From the NCBI RefSeq assembly GCF_001562415.1, contig NZ_LOEE01000030.1, positions 62,001 through 126,000 of the forward strand: a stretch of 64,000 nt of DNA, in the 5' to 3' direction. Positions 34,800 to 44,103 of this stretch are shown piece after piece (position 1 is the stretch's first letter; every line of letters starts with the position of its first letter). Position numbers and translations under genes: made by a program. Origin of the DNA: Thermotalea metallivorans (GTDB lineage: Bacteria; Bacillota; Clostridia; Peptostreptococcales; Thermotaleaceae). A model generated the notes under the pieces. The model did no database searches, was not told the origin of the DNA, and saw only the letters and a list, made by a program, of their open reading frames with translations.

Positions 34800-34831
34800 T
34801 ATTTCAGCATATGAATATGGAAAATCTTAAG

Positions 34832-34861
34832 GCAAGTTGTACAGCAACTTGCTATTATTTT
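34832..34861 (+). terminator. Terminator after nrdR
   Basis: GCAAGTTG at 34832-34839 pairs with CAACTTGC at 34845-34852, then TATTATTTT. Confidence 0.7.
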
Positions 34862-34886
34862 AAGAATGGGAAGGAGAGAACGTCAC

Positions 34887-35705
34887 ATGAAGGGGAACTT
34901 GACAATTCATCAAAAAAATGATTTGATATATTTTACCATTCCATCCTTTGATCAGACAGGCCTTGTGCAACATTGTTTTACAAGCAGGATAGGGGGAGTA
35001 AGCAAGGGAAGTAATTATGCTTTGAATTTAAGCTTTAAAACAGGGGATGATAGGGAGAACGTGCTGGAGAACTATAGGCGAGTATGTGATGCCTTGGAGA
35101 TATCTGTCTATGATTTGGTTTTATCTGATCAGGTTCATGGAGATCGTATCAAGGTTGTTACGGAAGAAGATCGGGGAAAGGGAATTGTGGTGGATAGTGA
35201 TGTAAGGGAGATTGATGCCCTGATTACCAACAGGAGAAATATTGGGTTGGTGACCCTATATGCCGACTGTGTCCCTATATTTTTATTAGATCCTAAGCAA
35301 AAAGTGATTGCTTTGGCCCATGCCGGATGGAAGGGAACGATGCTGAAAATTGGAGCGAAGGTAGTCGGAAAAATGATGGAACAATTTCAAACAAATCCAA
35401 AGGATTGCCTGGCTGCTATAGGACCGTCTATCGGAAAATGTTGTTATGAGGTGGATCAACAAGTCGCAGAGAAATTTAACGAAAAATTTACAAACCCTAG
35501 CAAATTTGCAATTTCTAAAGGAGATAATAAATATATGCTGGATTTGTGGCAGGCGAACAAAAGTATCCTGGAGGAAATAGGCATTTTAGAAAGAAATATA
35601 ACTGTAGGAGAAATTTGTACCCAATGCAATGATGAGATATTGTTTTCTTATCGAGCTGACCAGGGAAGAACGGGAAGGATGGCGGCGATTTTGCAGCTAA
35701 AATAA
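34887..35705 (+). CDS. pgeF: PgeF/YfiH family multicopper-like purine nucleoside phosphorylase
   Basis: Member of the YfiH/YlmD (DUF152) family, shown in other organisms to act on purine nucleosides or in peptidoglycan editing. The zinc-binding residues appear in DQVHGD (about 89-94), YADCVPIFLLD (about 130) and LAHAGWKGT (about 147); C-terminal TCQ-like CTQCNDEILFSYR is also typical. 272 residues. ATG 34887 is used; ATG 34866 overlaps the ribosome site AAGGAGAG. In Bacillus the homologue lies next to sepF, while here it precedes phoP by 22 bases. Confidence 0.9.
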   Translation: MKGNLTIHQKNDLIYFTIPSFDQTGLVQHCFTSRIGGVSKGSNYALNLSFKTGDDRENVLENYRRVCDALEISVYDLVLSDQVHGDRIKVVTEEDRGKGIVVDSDVREIDALITNRRNIGLVTLYADCVPIFLLDPKQKVIALAHAGWKGTMLKIGAKVVGKMMEQFQTNPKDCLAAIGPSIGKCCYEVDQQVAEKFNEKFTNPSKFAISKGDNKYMLDLWQANKSILEEIGILERNITVGEICTQCNDEILFSYRADQGRTGRMAAILQLK

Positions 35706-35727
35706 ATATGCCGGGAGGAGAGGTTTT

Positions 35728-36429
35728 ATGAGCAGAAAAAAGGTGCTTGTCGTGGATGACGAGCAGCATATCGTGGAACTGATTCAGTTTAATCTGGAAA
35801 ATAGCGGCTTTGATGTGCTTGCCAGTGATAATGGAGAGGATGCCCTAAAGATTGCCATAGAAGAAGTCCCCGATGTCATTATTTTAGATTTAATGTTGCC
35901 GGGAATGGACGGATTCGAGGCTTGCAAAAAAATAAGAAGCCATGAGAAAACCGGCAAGATTCCCATTATCATGCTTACGGCCAAAAGTGAAGAAACTGAT
36001 AAAGTCCTTGGCTTAGAGCTTGGTGCCGACGATTACTTGACAAAGCCCTTCAGTGTCAGGGAACTGGTGGCAAGAATAAAAGCCGTTTTGAGAAGGTTTG
36101 AAGAAATTCCAAAGGAAGCCGGCAAAATCATAAAGATTCATGATATCACCATAGACACAGAAAAACATGAAGTAATGAAAGGATCTAAGGTATTGGACCT
36201 AACCTTAAAGGAATTTGAGCTTTTAAAAATACTTGCTGAAAACCGGGGCAAAGTCCTTTCAAGAAATTTTTTACTGGATGAGGTCTGGGGATATGATTAT
36301 TTTGGCGAGACGAGAACTGTGGATGTACATATTCGGCATCTAAGAAAAAAAATTGAGGATAATGATAAACATCCTGTATATATTGAAACCATCAGAGGGA
36401 TTGGATATAAAATGAAACAGGTGAAGTAG
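35728..36429 (+). CDS. phoP: Response regulator, PhoP/PhoB type
   Basis: OmpR-family response regulator. Receiver domain with the acid pocket Asp10-Asp11 and phosphoacceptor Asp54 in VIILDLMLPGMDG; the winged-helix C-terminal domain begins about residue 130 and includes RTVDVHIRHLRKKIE. 233 residues. It directly abuts the kinase gene, and pst genes with Pho boxes follow, so phosphate control is the likely task. ATG 35728 follows GGGAGGAG. Confidence 0.93.
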   Translation: MSRKKVLVVDDEQHIVELIQFNLENSGFDVLASDNGEDALKIAIEEVPDVIILDLMLPGMDGFEACKKIRSHEKTGKIPIIMLTAKSEETDKVLGLELGADDYLTKPFSVRELVARIKAVLRRFEEIPKEAGKIIKIHDITIDTEKHEVMKGSKVLDLTLKEFELLKILAENRGKVLSRNFLLDEVWGYDYFGETRTVDVHIRHLRKKIEDNDKHPVYIETIRGIGYKMKQVK

Positions 36430-38217
36430 ATGCAGAAAAGAATATTTTTTACTTATACCATACTATTGCTTGTGGGGATCATTATTTCCGGGGTTCTTAC
36501 TTTAGGTTTTATCAAGGGAAGCTATCTAAAAGCAATGGAAAGGATGCTGATCAGCAGCGGAAATCTAGTCAATCAATTTATAGAAGATAAAATAGAGGAA
36601 GATCCTTTTTACAATATTAATTTTTCTGAACTGGCCCATAAATATGCGAAACAAGCAAATGCCCGGGTGACTTTTATCAATAATAACGGGTTGGTCATCG
36701 GGGATTCGGAAATTCCACCGGAGCAACTCCCCAATATTGAAAGCCATTTGTACCGGCCGGAGGTGCAAGCGGCATTGAAAGGATCCATCGGCAGGAGCAA
36801 TCGCTATAGTGCTACGACGCAGGTAAATTATTTATATATTGCCGTACCGATTAGGGTAAAAGGCAGGATCTTCGGAGTCACCCGATTGGCTTTTCCTCTA
36901 ACGGAGATTAATAAACTGAATTTGAAGCTTCTGCAAAGCACCCTGATTGCTGCTTTGTGTGGGCTGGTGGTTGCCACTATTTTAGGTTACCGATATGTAA
37001 ATAATGTAACAAAGCCCATCAAAGAAATTACAAAGTCGGCACAAAAAATAGCCAATGGAGATTTCAAAAACAGGGTGTATGTAAAAAGCAGTGATGAAAT
37101 AGGTATATTGGCGGATACCTTTAACTTGATGGCGGCAAAACTCAATGAAACGATTTCGGAATTATGGGATAAAAACACAAAGCTGCAGTCCACATTGGCC
37201 AGTATGAATGAAGCACTATTTGCCGTAGACAACAACTATAAGATTATCTTGATCAATCCTGTTGCCAAGTCTCTTTTTAAGATATGCGATGAAGATGTAA
37301 TAGGAAAGCATATTTTGGAAGTCATCAGAAGCAATAAGCTCCATGAGATTTTAAAGGAGATGTTGAACAGTCAGAGGGTAGGGCAAAAAGAGATTACGAT
37401 GGATTATCCGGAAACAAGGATATTGAAAATTTATACAAACTTTATTCGATTAGATAGGGATCCCAATCGGATTATCGGAATCATGGCTTTGATCCAGGAT
37501 GTTACGGAGATGAGGAAACTTGAAAACATGCGGTCGGAATTTGTAGCCAATGTATCCCATGAGTTGAAAACGCCTTTGACTTCCATTGCAGGTTTTATAG
37601 AGACCCTAAAAAGCGGTGCCATTGACAATGAGAAGGTTAGAAAGCGATTTTTGGATATTATCGAAATAGAAACGGAAAGATTGGGGCGTCTCATCGATGA
37701 CCTACTGAGCCTGTCGGCCATAGAAAACAATAAGTTTTCATTGACGCGAGAAGAGATCAATGTGAATGAAGTCATCACGGAAATTAACGATATGGTGGAG
37801 GGCTTGGTAACTCAAAAACACATCCATTATCATGTGGAAGTGGAGGCTTCATTACCGCCGATTGTCGGAAATCGGGATTGGTTTAAACAAATGATGCTCA
37901 ATCTTATAGACAATGCCATCAAGTATACTCCTGAGGGGGGTACGGTGAAAGTTTTAGCTTACAAAAAGTATGACAACCTTTTTCTTGTTGTAAAGGATAC
38001 GGGAATAGGTATACCGAAGCAAGATATACCCAGATTGTTTGAGCGGTTTTATAGGGTGGATAAGGCTCGATCTAGAAAAATTGGGGGGACGGGCCTGGGA
38101 TTGGCTATTGTAAAACACATTGTTTTGTCATTGAATGGTGAGATAAGGGTTAGCAGTGAATTGAATAAGGGATCGGAGTTTACCGTAAGAATTCCTCTTT
38201 TAGGACAAAGAAGCTAG
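36430..38217 (+). CDS. phoR: Sensor histidine kinase, PhoR type
   Basis: Membrane sensor kinase paired with phoP. Layout over 595 residues: membrane segment (about 8-28), extracytoplasmic sensor (about 30-165), second membrane segment (about 168-188), HAMP (190-245), PAS (about 250-360), HisKA with His377 in NVSHELKTPLTS, and a HATPase with NLIDNAIKYTPEGG and GTGLGLAIVKH. All key kinase motifs are intact. It starts at the base after the phoP stop, implying translational coupling. Its last codons form part of a terminator. Confidence 0.94.
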   Translation: MQKRIFFTYTILLLVGIIISGVLTLGFIKGSYLKAMERMLISSGNLVNQFIEDKIEEDPFYNINFSELAHKYAKQANARVTFINNNGLVIGDSEIPPEQLPNIESHLYRPEVQAALKGSIGRSNRYSATTQVNYLYIAVPIRVKGRIFGVTRLAFPLTEINKLNLKLLQSTLIAALCGLVVATILGYRYVNNVTKPIKEITKSAQKIANGDFKNRVYVKSSDEIGILADTFNLMAAKLNETISELWDKNTKLQSTLASMNEALFAVDNNYKIILINPVAKSLFKICDEDVIGKHILEVIRSNKLHEILKEMLNSQRVGQKEITMDYPETRILKIYTNFIRLDRDPNRIIGIMALIQDVTEMRKLENMRSEFVANVSHELKTPLTSIAGFIETLKSGAIDNEKVRKRFLDIIEIETERLGRLIDDLLSLSAIENNKFSLTREEINVNEVITEINDMVEGLVTQKHIHYHVEVEASLPPIVGNRDWFKQMMLNLIDNAIKYTPEGGTVKVLAYKKYDNLFLVVKDTGIGIPKQDIPRLFERFYRVDKARSRKIGGTGLGLAIVKHIVLSLNGEIRVSSELNKGSEFTVRIPLLGQRS

Positions 38218-38244
38218 TAGTTCCCATAGCTTCTTTGTATTTTT
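38205..38244 (+). terminator. Terminator overlapping the 3' end of phoR
   Basis: ACAAAGAAGCTA at 38205-38216 pairs perfectly with TAGCTTCTTTGT at 38227-38238, then ATTTTT. The left arm is the end of the phoR reading frame. Confidence 0.85.
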
Positions 38245-38250
38245 GGGGAA

Positions 38251-38304
38251 TTTACAAGAATTTAACAGGCAGTTTATGTTGTCTTAACATAGCCAAATTA
38301 TACT
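38251..38304 (+). promoter_or_regulatory. Pho box and promoter of pstS
   Basis: Four hexamers in strict 11-base steps: TTTACA 38251, TTAACA 38262, TTTATG 38273, TTAACA 38284. The last ends at 38289, nine bases before the -10 TATACT at 38299-38304. This matches the Bacillus PhoP box (TTAACA-type hexamers every 11 bases). Confidence 0.85.
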
Positions 38305-38397
38305 GATACTTGTGAATGTGAATTTAAAATATCACATTGCGATAGGAAGAATAGAATGAAAAAAATTAATTTCACCAAATGGATGGGGGAAACGAAG

Positions 38398-39276
38398 ATG
38401 AAAAGGATTTTGTTGTTAGTACTGGTATTGATGTTGGCTATGGCGGTGCTGGCAGGGTGCGGAGGAAAAACGGAAGCTCCTGAAGGGCAGCAGCCTGCTG
38501 AGCAATCTCAAAAAGAAGGAAAATTATCCGGTAAGATTGTAATTGCAGGTTCTACATCTGTACAACCATTGTCTGATGAATTGGCGGCTGTATTCAGAGA
38601 AAAATATCCCAATGTACAAATTGAGGTTCAAGGCGGCGGTTCAAGTGTTGGTGTAAAATCTGCCATCGATAAGATTGCAGATATTGGAGCATCTTCAAGG
38701 GAATTAAAAGAGGAAGAGAAAGCAGCCGGCTTGACTGAATATGTGATTGCAAAGGACGGTATTGCCGTTATTGTGAATCCTGCCAATAAAGTAGAGAATT
38801 TGACAATGGAGCAAATCAAAAAGATTTTTACAGGGGAAATTACAAACTGGAAGGAAGTTGGGGGAGCGGATAAGGCAATTACTGTTGTATCCAGAGAAGA
38901 AGGTTCCGGTACTAGGGGAGCTTTTATTGAAATCACGGGTGTCGAAGGAAAAGATGCATCCGGCAATAAGGCAGATTTGACAACAAAAAATGCTTTGGTG
39001 CAGCCCTCTACGGGCGCGGTGAAGCAAACAGTGGCAAATACTCCCGAGGCAATCGGATATGTATCCATGGGAGCACTGGATGATATGGTGAAAGCCGTGA
39101 AGGTAGAAGGTGTAGAAGCTACGGAAGAAAATGTAAAAAATGGTACATTTAAAATCTCAAGACCATTCTTGTATCTGACAAAGGGTGAAGAGAGTGAAGT
39201 GGTAAAGGCATTTATCCAATTTGTATTAGGCGAAGGACAAGAAGTTGTTAAGAAAGAATACATTACTGTAAAATAG
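38398..39276 (+). CDS. pstS: Phosphate-binding lipoprotein PstS
   Basis: Substrate-binding lipoprotein of the high-affinity phosphate ABC transporter. Lipobox LAGC with the modified Cys about residue 21, then a linker and the PstS fold with IAGSTSVQPLSDELA, GGGSSVGVKSA and SREEGSGTRGAFIE. 292 residues. ATG 38398 gives a clean lipoprotein signal and has GGGGG eight bases upstream; the ATG at 38356 would add 14 odd residues. Controlled by the Pho box upstream; a strong hairpin after it probably sets PstS above the other subunits. Confidence 0.95.
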   Translation: MKRILLLVLVLMLAMAVLAGCGGKTEAPEGQQPAEQSQKEGKLSGKIVIAGSTSVQPLSDELAAVFREKYPNVQIEVQGGGSSVGVKSAIDKIADIGASSRELKEEEKAAGLTEYVIAKDGIAVIVNPANKVENLTMEQIKKIFTGEITNWKEVGGADKAITVVSREEGSGTRGAFIEITGVEGKDASGNKADLTTKNALVQPSTGAVKQTVANTPEAIGYVSMGALDDMVKAVKVEGVEATEENVKNGTFKISRPFLYLTKGEESEVVKAFIQFVLGEGQEVVKKEYITVK

Positions 39277-39323
39277 AGCAATAACTGAATCATCGGGAAC
39301 ATGAGACGATCCTCCCATTTTCT

Positions 39324-39366
39324 GCAAAAAATATAAAGGCGGTAATACCGTCTTTATATTTTTTGC
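39324..39366 (+). terminator. Terminator after pstS
   Basis: A 20-base stem with one G-U pair: left arm 39324-39343, three-base loop, right arm 39347-39366 containing TTTATATTTTTT. Confidence 0.9.
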
Positions 39367-39396
39367 TTTAGCATAAAAAAGCATCATTTAGAATAT

Positions 39397-39450
39397 TTAA
39401 CATGGATTTAACAATAGCTTAATCTTCCAATAACGAATTCGCCATAGAAT
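39397..39450 (+). promoter_or_regulatory. Second Pho box and promoter, before pstC
   Basis: TTAACA 39397, TTAACA 39408, TTAATC 39419 and ATAACG 39430 are again 11 bases apart. The -10 TAGAAT at 39445-39450 lies nine bases after the last hexamer, the same spacing as before pstS. The fourth unit is weak. Confidence 0.75.
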
Positions 39451-39489
39451 GAAAGATGGGAGCGAAAGAAATTTGGAAGGAGACTTACA

Positions 39490-40374
39490 ATGAAGAAGTA
39501 CGAGAAAACAATAGAAATTGTCCTCTTGATCAGCGCAACAGTTGCTACTTTGTCTGTTTTTCTGATTACTTTCTTTATCTTTAAAGAAGGGCTGCCGTTG
39601 CTGTTGGATTATGGTATCACAAACTTTGTTTTTGGCAAGGATTGGGCTCCTACCAACGGCAAATACGGTGCATTTCCCATGATTGCTGGTTCCGTATCGG
39701 TAACAGTTGGAGCGTTGGTTATCGGTGTACCCGCGGGAATTGCCTGTGCCATCTTCTTGGCAGAAATTGCACCCAAATCCGTTGTAAAATTCTTGAAACC
39801 CGCAGTTGAGCTATTGGCAGGAATACCTTCTGTAGTATACGGTTTTTTTGGATTATCTGTATTCGTGCCCATGATTCGAAATTATATATTGCCCATGGTG
39901 CAAAAATGGAATCCTAATGCATATACTTCCGGATATAGTATATTAGGCGGTTCCATGATTTTGGCAATTATGATTTTGCCCACAATTATCAATATCTCTG
40001 AAAATTCTATTCGTGCGGTACCGATTGAATATAAACAAGGTTCTTTAGCTTTAGGAGCATCCCGTTTTGAAACCATTGCTAAGGTCATTTTGCCTGCAGC
40101 AAAGTCCGGCGTTGTTGCTTCGGTGGTATTGGGCATGGGCAGGGCAGTGGGAGAGACCATGGCGGTTATATTAATCACAGGGAATATGCCGAAGGTTCCC
40201 GGGAACGTACTGGATTCGGTAGCTACCCTGACAGGAACTATTGCCATGGAAATGGGATATGCTACACCAACCCATCAAAAAGCGTTATTTGCCATGGGGA
40301 TTGTTTTGTTTGTGTTTATTATGTTGTTAAATATGATGGCTACCTGCACAAAGAGGAAGCTAGGAGGAGAATAA
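39490..40374 (+). CDS. pstC: Phosphate ABC transporter permease PstC
   Basis: Membrane permease of the Pst importer. Six membrane segments in 294 residues; the ABC-permease loop for contact with PstB is in YKQGSLALGASRFETIAKVILPAAKSG, followed by GRAVGETMAV. ATG 39490 follows AGGAG. It starts the pstC-pstA-pstB-phoU run, separated from pstS by a terminator and a second Pho box. Confidence 0.95.
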   Translation: MKKYEKTIEIVLLISATVATLSVFLITFFIFKEGLPLLLDYGITNFVFGKDWAPTNGKYGAFPMIAGSVSVTVGALVIGVPAGIACAIFLAEIAPKSVVKFLKPAVELLAGIPSVVYGFFGLSVFVPMIRNYILPMVQKWNPNAYTSGYSILGGSMILAIMILPTIINISENSIRAVPIEYKQGSLALGASRFETIAKVILPAAKSGVVASVVLGMGRAVGETMAVILITGNMPKVPGNVLDSVATLTGTIAMEMGYATPTHQKALFAMGIVLFVFIMLLNMMATCTKRKLGGE

Positions 40375-40375
40375 A

Positions 40376-41260
40376 ATGGTGGAGATGGGGATGAGCAAAA
40401 TCATCACTACGAATAAAAAGATGAAAATAAATATAAAAGAGAAACTATGGTATTTTTTCATCTATCTCTCGGCTTTATTTACATTGATTGCTCTGCTGTC
40501 GATCATTGGGTATATATTGATGAACGGAGCGAAGCATATCCATTGGGAATTTTTTGTAAAAGAACCCAGCAGCATGGGGAGGGAAGGCGGAATCTTCTCT
40601 ATTATTGTGGGTACCCTTTATTTAACCTTGGTGTCCATTGTTATTGCAACACCTATTGGTGTCGCTGGGGCAATCTATTTAACAGAGTACGCCAAAGAAA
40701 ACAGATTGGTAAGGATCATTCGATTTGGTACAGAAACTTTGGCAGGAATACCGTCCATCATATTTGGTCTTTTTGGTTTTGTTTTCTTTGTTGTATTTTT
40801 GGGTTTTCGCTGGTCGATTCTGTCAGGGGGACTAACTCTCGCCATGATGATTTTGCCGACTTTGCTGCGGGCTACAGAGGAATCGTTGAAAACAGTGCCC
40901 CAATCCTACAGGGAAGGCAGTTTGGCTTTGGGCGCTACCAAATGGCAAACCATTATGAAGGTTGTATTGCCAAGCAGTGTGTCAGGAATCTTGACTGGAT
41001 TGATTTTAGGCATAGGCAGGGCCGTAGGGGAGACGGCGGCTGTGATGCTGACGGCGGGAAGCTCCTTAGGATTGCCTAAATCCATTATGGATCCTGCAAG
41101 GACCATGTCTGTGCATCTTTATCTGCTGGCCTCTGAGGGTTTATCGAAGGAAAAAACTTTTGCTACTGCCACGGTATTGGTCATATTTGTAGTCATAATT
41201 AATTGCTTTGCAAATATTTTGGCCAATAAATATATGAAAAAGACAAAGGTTGAGTCTTAG
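40376..41260 (+). CDS. pstA: Phosphate ABC transporter permease PstA
   Basis: Second permease of the Pst importer; 294 residues with six membrane segments after a short polar N-terminus. The coupling loop [27 protein letters not shown] and [15 protein letters not shown] are typical. The start codon lies one base after the pstC stop; AGGAGGAG upstream supports ATG 40376, with ATG 40391 as an alternative. Confidence 0.95.
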   Translation: MVEMGMSKIITTNKKMKINIKEKLWYFFIYLSALFTLIALLSIIGYILMNGAKHIHWEFFVKEPSSMGREGGIFSIIVGTLYLTLVSIVIATPIGVAGAIYLTEYAKENRLVRIIRFGTETLAGIPSIIFGLFGFVFFVVFLGFRWSILSGGLTLAMMILPTLLRATEESLKTVPQSYREGSLALGATKWQTIMKVVLPSSVSGILTGLILGIGRAVGETAAVMLTAGSSLGLPKSIMDPARTMSVHLYLLASEGLSKEKTFATATVLVIFVVIINCFANILANKYMKKTKVES

Positions 41261-41274
41261 GAGGGGGACCGAAA

Positions 41275-42036
41275 ATGGTGAATAGAACGAAAATAAAAGT
41301 AAATAGTTTGAATCTTTTTTATGGGGATTTCCAAGCCTTGATCGATATCAACATGGATATTATAGAAAACAAAGTAACAGCTTTGATTGGTCCCTCAGGA
41401 TGTGGGAAATCTACTTTTCTAAGAACATTGAATCGGATGAACGACTTGATTGTCAATGCAAGGATCGAGGGAAAAGTTTTGTTGGATGAATTAGATATTT
41501 ACAGTGAAAAATGTGATTTGATACAACTCCGAAAAAGTGTAGGCATGGTGTTTCAAAAACCCAATCCCTTCCCGAAAACTGTCTATGAAAATGTGGCCTA
41601 TGGACCTAGGATTCATGGAATCAAAGAAAAATCAAAATTAGATGAAATTGTGGAAAAAAGTCTTCGGGGAGCCGCTTTGTGGGATGAGGTGAAGGACAGA
41701 TTAAATAGGCCTGCCTTGGGATTATCGGGGGGCCAGCAGCAAAGACTATGTATTGCAAGGTGTTTGGCCGTTGAGCCCGATGTATTGCTAATGGATGAGC
41801 CTACTTCGGCCCTAGACCCCATTTCTACATTAAAAATCGAAGATTTATTAGAAGAATTGAAAAAGAATTATACCATTGTTATTGTTACCCACAACATGCA
41901 GCAGGCCGGGAGGGTTTCAGACTATACTTCTTTTTTCTTAAACGGTGAGATCATAGAAACGGATTTAACGGACAATATCTTTTCTAAGCCGAGAGATAAG
42001 AGAACAGAGGATTATATCACCGGCAGATTCGGTTAA
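41275..42036 (+). CDS. pstB: Phosphate ABC transporter ATPase PstB
   Basis: ATPase of the Pst importer. Walker [10 protein letters not shown] at residues 39-47, Q-loop in [21 protein letters not shown], signature LSGGQQQR (about 148-155) and Walker [14 protein letters not shown]. 253 residues, the family length. ATG 41275 after GGAGGGGG. Cytosolic, bound to PstC-PstA. Confidence 0.97.
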   Translation: MVNRTKIKVNSLNLFYGDFQALIDINMDIIENKVTALIGPSGCGKSTFLRTLNRMNDLIVNARIEGKVLLDELDIYSEKCDLIQLRKSVGMVFQKPNPFPKTVYENVAYGPRIHGIKEKSKLDEIVEKSLRGAALWDEVKDRLNRPALGLSGGQQQRLCIARCLAVEPDVLLMDEPTSALDPISTLKIEDLLEELKKNYTIVIVTHNMQQAGRVSDYTSFFLNGEIIETDLTDNIFSKPRDKRTEDYITGRFG

Positions 42037-42060
42037 AATCTATTATTGGAGGAAAAAGAT

Positions 42061-42711
42061 ATGCCTAGATTGCATTTGTCAAATGAATTAGGAAAATTAC
42101 ATGATGATTTGCTGAAAATGGGACGTATGGTAGAAGAAGCAATTTTGGATGCAATTCAATCTTTAAAAAATCAAGATGTTGTTTTGGCTCAAAAAGTGAT
42201 TGATGGGGACAAAGCCATCAACCGGATGGAAGAGGATATAGAGGATAAGTGTATTAAGCTGATTGCCACCCAACAGCCTATGGCCATAGACTTAAGGGAG
42301 ATCTGCTCTATATTGCGGCTCATTGTTGATTTGGAAAGGATGGCGGATCATGCCGCTGATATTGCTAAGACCACCATTCGTTTATCCAATGAAAAATACG
42401 TAAAACCACTGATTCATATTCCTCGTATGGCGGATCTTGCGGCAGAGATGGTGGCCCAATCTTTGGATGCTTTTGTAAAGAAAGACGTTGATTTAGCCAA
42501 AAAGACTTGGGCGTTGGATAAAGAGATTGACAGCATTTATAAAGGAGTATACAACGAGTTGATTATGATTATGATTGATGACCAGGAGAAAATTGCTCAA
42601 TCCACCTATTTTCTCTTTATCTGCAAACATCTGGAGAGAATTGCCGATTATGCAAAAAACGTTTGTGAAAAAGTAGTGTATATTCAAACCGGCGACTATT
42701 GGATGAAGTAG
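42061..42711 (+). CDS. phoU: Phosphate signalling protein PhoU
   Basis: Two tandem three-helix PhoU domains, 216 residues. It links Pst transport state to the PhoR kinase and keeps the Pho regulon off when phosphate is plentiful. Repeat signatures are seen in ILRLIVDLERMADHAADIAK (first) and FICKHLERIADYAKNVCE (second). ATG 42061 is preferred with GGAGG at 42047-42051; the TTG at 42046 overlaps that site. It ends the operon at a strong terminator. Confidence 0.95.
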   Translation: MPRLHLSNELGKLHDDLLKMGRMVEEAILDAIQSLKNQDVVLAQKVIDGDKAINRMEEDIEDKCIKLIATQQPMAIDLREICSILRLIVDLERMADHAADIAKTTIRLSNEKYVKPLIHIPRMADLAAEMVAQSLDAFVKKDVDLAKKTWALDKEIDSIYKGVYNELIMIMIDDQEKIAQSTYFLFICKHLERIADYAKNVCEKVVYIQTGDYWMK

Positions 42712-42729
42712 ATAGAATTTATTCTTGAA

Positions 42730-42771
42730 AAACAGTCTTTATGATCTATAGAGACTGTTTGTTTTTTTTTT
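42730..42771 (+). terminator. Terminator after phoU
   Basis: AAACAGTCT at 42730-42738 pairs with AGACTGTTT at 42752-42760, followed by G and ten T. Confidence 0.9.
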
Positions 42772-42852
42772 AGACATAGAAAGGGTGTATTCGGACAAAT
42801 AATAAAGAGTAGATCTATAGCAGCGAATATGAGAAGAAGGAGGAGGGGAACG

Positions 42853-43758
42853 ATGGAAAATTTCAGTGTAATCATTATACCATCTTTGGCGATGGGATTG
42901 CTGGCGAGACTATATATGATTCGCATTGATCATAGGCAATATCCAAGCTATCCACAGGGGCTGATATCCCACTTGACGTTAGGGGTTATTGCTGCAGCCT
43001 TGGGATCAGTGGCATTGCCTGCCCTGTTGAGCAAAGAGTTTGGTGCGGTAACGTTTCTGGCCTTGGCAGCTCAGCAATTTCGCGATGTAAGAAATATGGA
43101 AAGACAGAGTTTGGATAACATTGAACCTACAGAATTGGTGCCAAGGGGAACGGCTTATATAGAAGATATTGCCAAAGCCTTTGAGGCCCGCAACTACATG
43201 GTCATTATTACATCCCTTGTGACCAGTATTTTTATATATCTTGTCCAATGGAGAAAAGGAGCGGCTCTTGTACAGGTATTGATTGGCATATTGGCAGGAA
43301 TCTTCACCATGATTCTTTTAAAGAAAATGCTAAAGAGACAAACAATTGCAGAGATTGCGGAAGTAAAGGCCGGTAAGATTCATTTTGAGGGACCGCTGCT
43401 CATGGTAAATGATACGGCGATCATGAATATAGGCTTAAAAAGTGCCAGAAAAATATATGAAGAGAATGGCATTGCCATAGAAATTATTCCTAAGGATGCG
43501 AATGCCAACGCGACCCTGGCCAATATAGGACAAAGACAGGCAATTCAACATAATGTTACAGTTCACTTAGGAATTCGAAAGGACGTGGATGAGCCGGAAT
43601 TTACGCCTATTGCAAGAAGAAACCCTCATAACGGTAATATTGTCATGGCCATTGTGCCAGCAGAAAAAGATATGGACTTGCTGATAGCGGCAGTAAAGGG
43701 GACCCCTGTCCTAGAGACGGCCAAAAGAAAACCTTTATCGTCCCGGTTGAGAAGCTAA
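42853..43758 (+). CDS. YIEGIA domain membrane protein (sporulation-associated)
   Basis: Membrane protein of the YIEGIA family, found in endospore formers. 301 residues; hydrophobic segments lie near 1-20, 38-66 and 113-160, and the name motif is present as AYIEDIA (about residue 102), one change from YIEGIA. The C-terminal half is soluble. ATG 42853 is used, after GGAGGAGGGG; the frame opens earlier in arginine codons that belong to that ribosome site. The next small gene is its usual partner. Position upstream of der-plsY-gpsA-spoIVA resembles the Bacillus yph region. Confidence 0.85.
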   Translation: MENFSVIIIPSLAMGLLARLYMIRIDHRQYPSYPQGLISHLTLGVIAAALGSVALPALLSKEFGAVTFLALAAQQFRDVRNMERQSLDNIEPTELVPRGTAYIEDIAKAFEARNYMVIITSLVTSIFIYLVQWRKGAALVQVLIGILAGIFTMILLKKMLKRQTIAEIAEVKAGKIHFEGPLLMVNDTAIMNIGLKSARKIYEENGIAIEIIPKDANANATLANIGQRQAIQHNVTVHLGIRKDVDEPEFTPIARRNPHNGNIVMAIVPAEKDMDLLIAAVKGTPVLETAKRKPLSSRLRS

Positions 43759-43780
43759 CAAACAGAAAGGAGAAGCAACA

Positions 43781-43975
43781 ATGGATTTCGGTATCAAAGA
43801 CAGCATTATCGCCATTATTACCTTGGACAGGAATATGGTGTCCTCTAGTACCATACCTGTATTTTATGCCAATACGGAGGAACAACAGGAAAGAATTGCC
43901 CTTCTTATTGCGAAGATCACCATGGGGATGGTCCATGATTTAGAAAACGGATCCTATGTGGTGGTGCGCCATTAG
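43781..43975 (+). CDS. Small partner of the YIEGIA protein (capping complex subunit)
   Basis: 64 residues, starting MDFGIKDSIIAIITLDRN and ending in HDLENGSYVVVRH. Small proteins of this kind follow YIEGIA genes and are annotated as a capping complex subunit for YIEGIA; the biochemical meaning is not clear to me. It starts 22 bases after the YIEGIA gene with AAAGGAG, so the two are one operon. No membrane segment. Confidence 0.75.
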   Translation: MDFGIKDSIIAIITLDRNMVSSSTIPVFYANTEEQQERIALLIAKITMGMVHDLENGSYVVVRH

Positions 43976-44103
43976 AAATATAATAAATGCCTTGACGCTA
44001 AAGGATGTTCCATGATAATATTACTAAACGTAGTACAACAGGTAAATTTTGTGCTATAATATTAGTATCAGGTACTAAAACTAGATTTTAAGTAGGTGCT
44101 TTT

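Noticed and set aside
38628-39302. Long minus-strand frame (224 codons) over pstS
   Set aside because: It is antisense to a clear pstS gene, with Ser/Pro/Ala-rich shadow composition and no start signal.
40447-41079. 210-codon plus-strand frame inside pstA
   Set aside because: It is out of frame with a well-conserved permease and rich in Cys, Trp and Arg, as shadow frames are.
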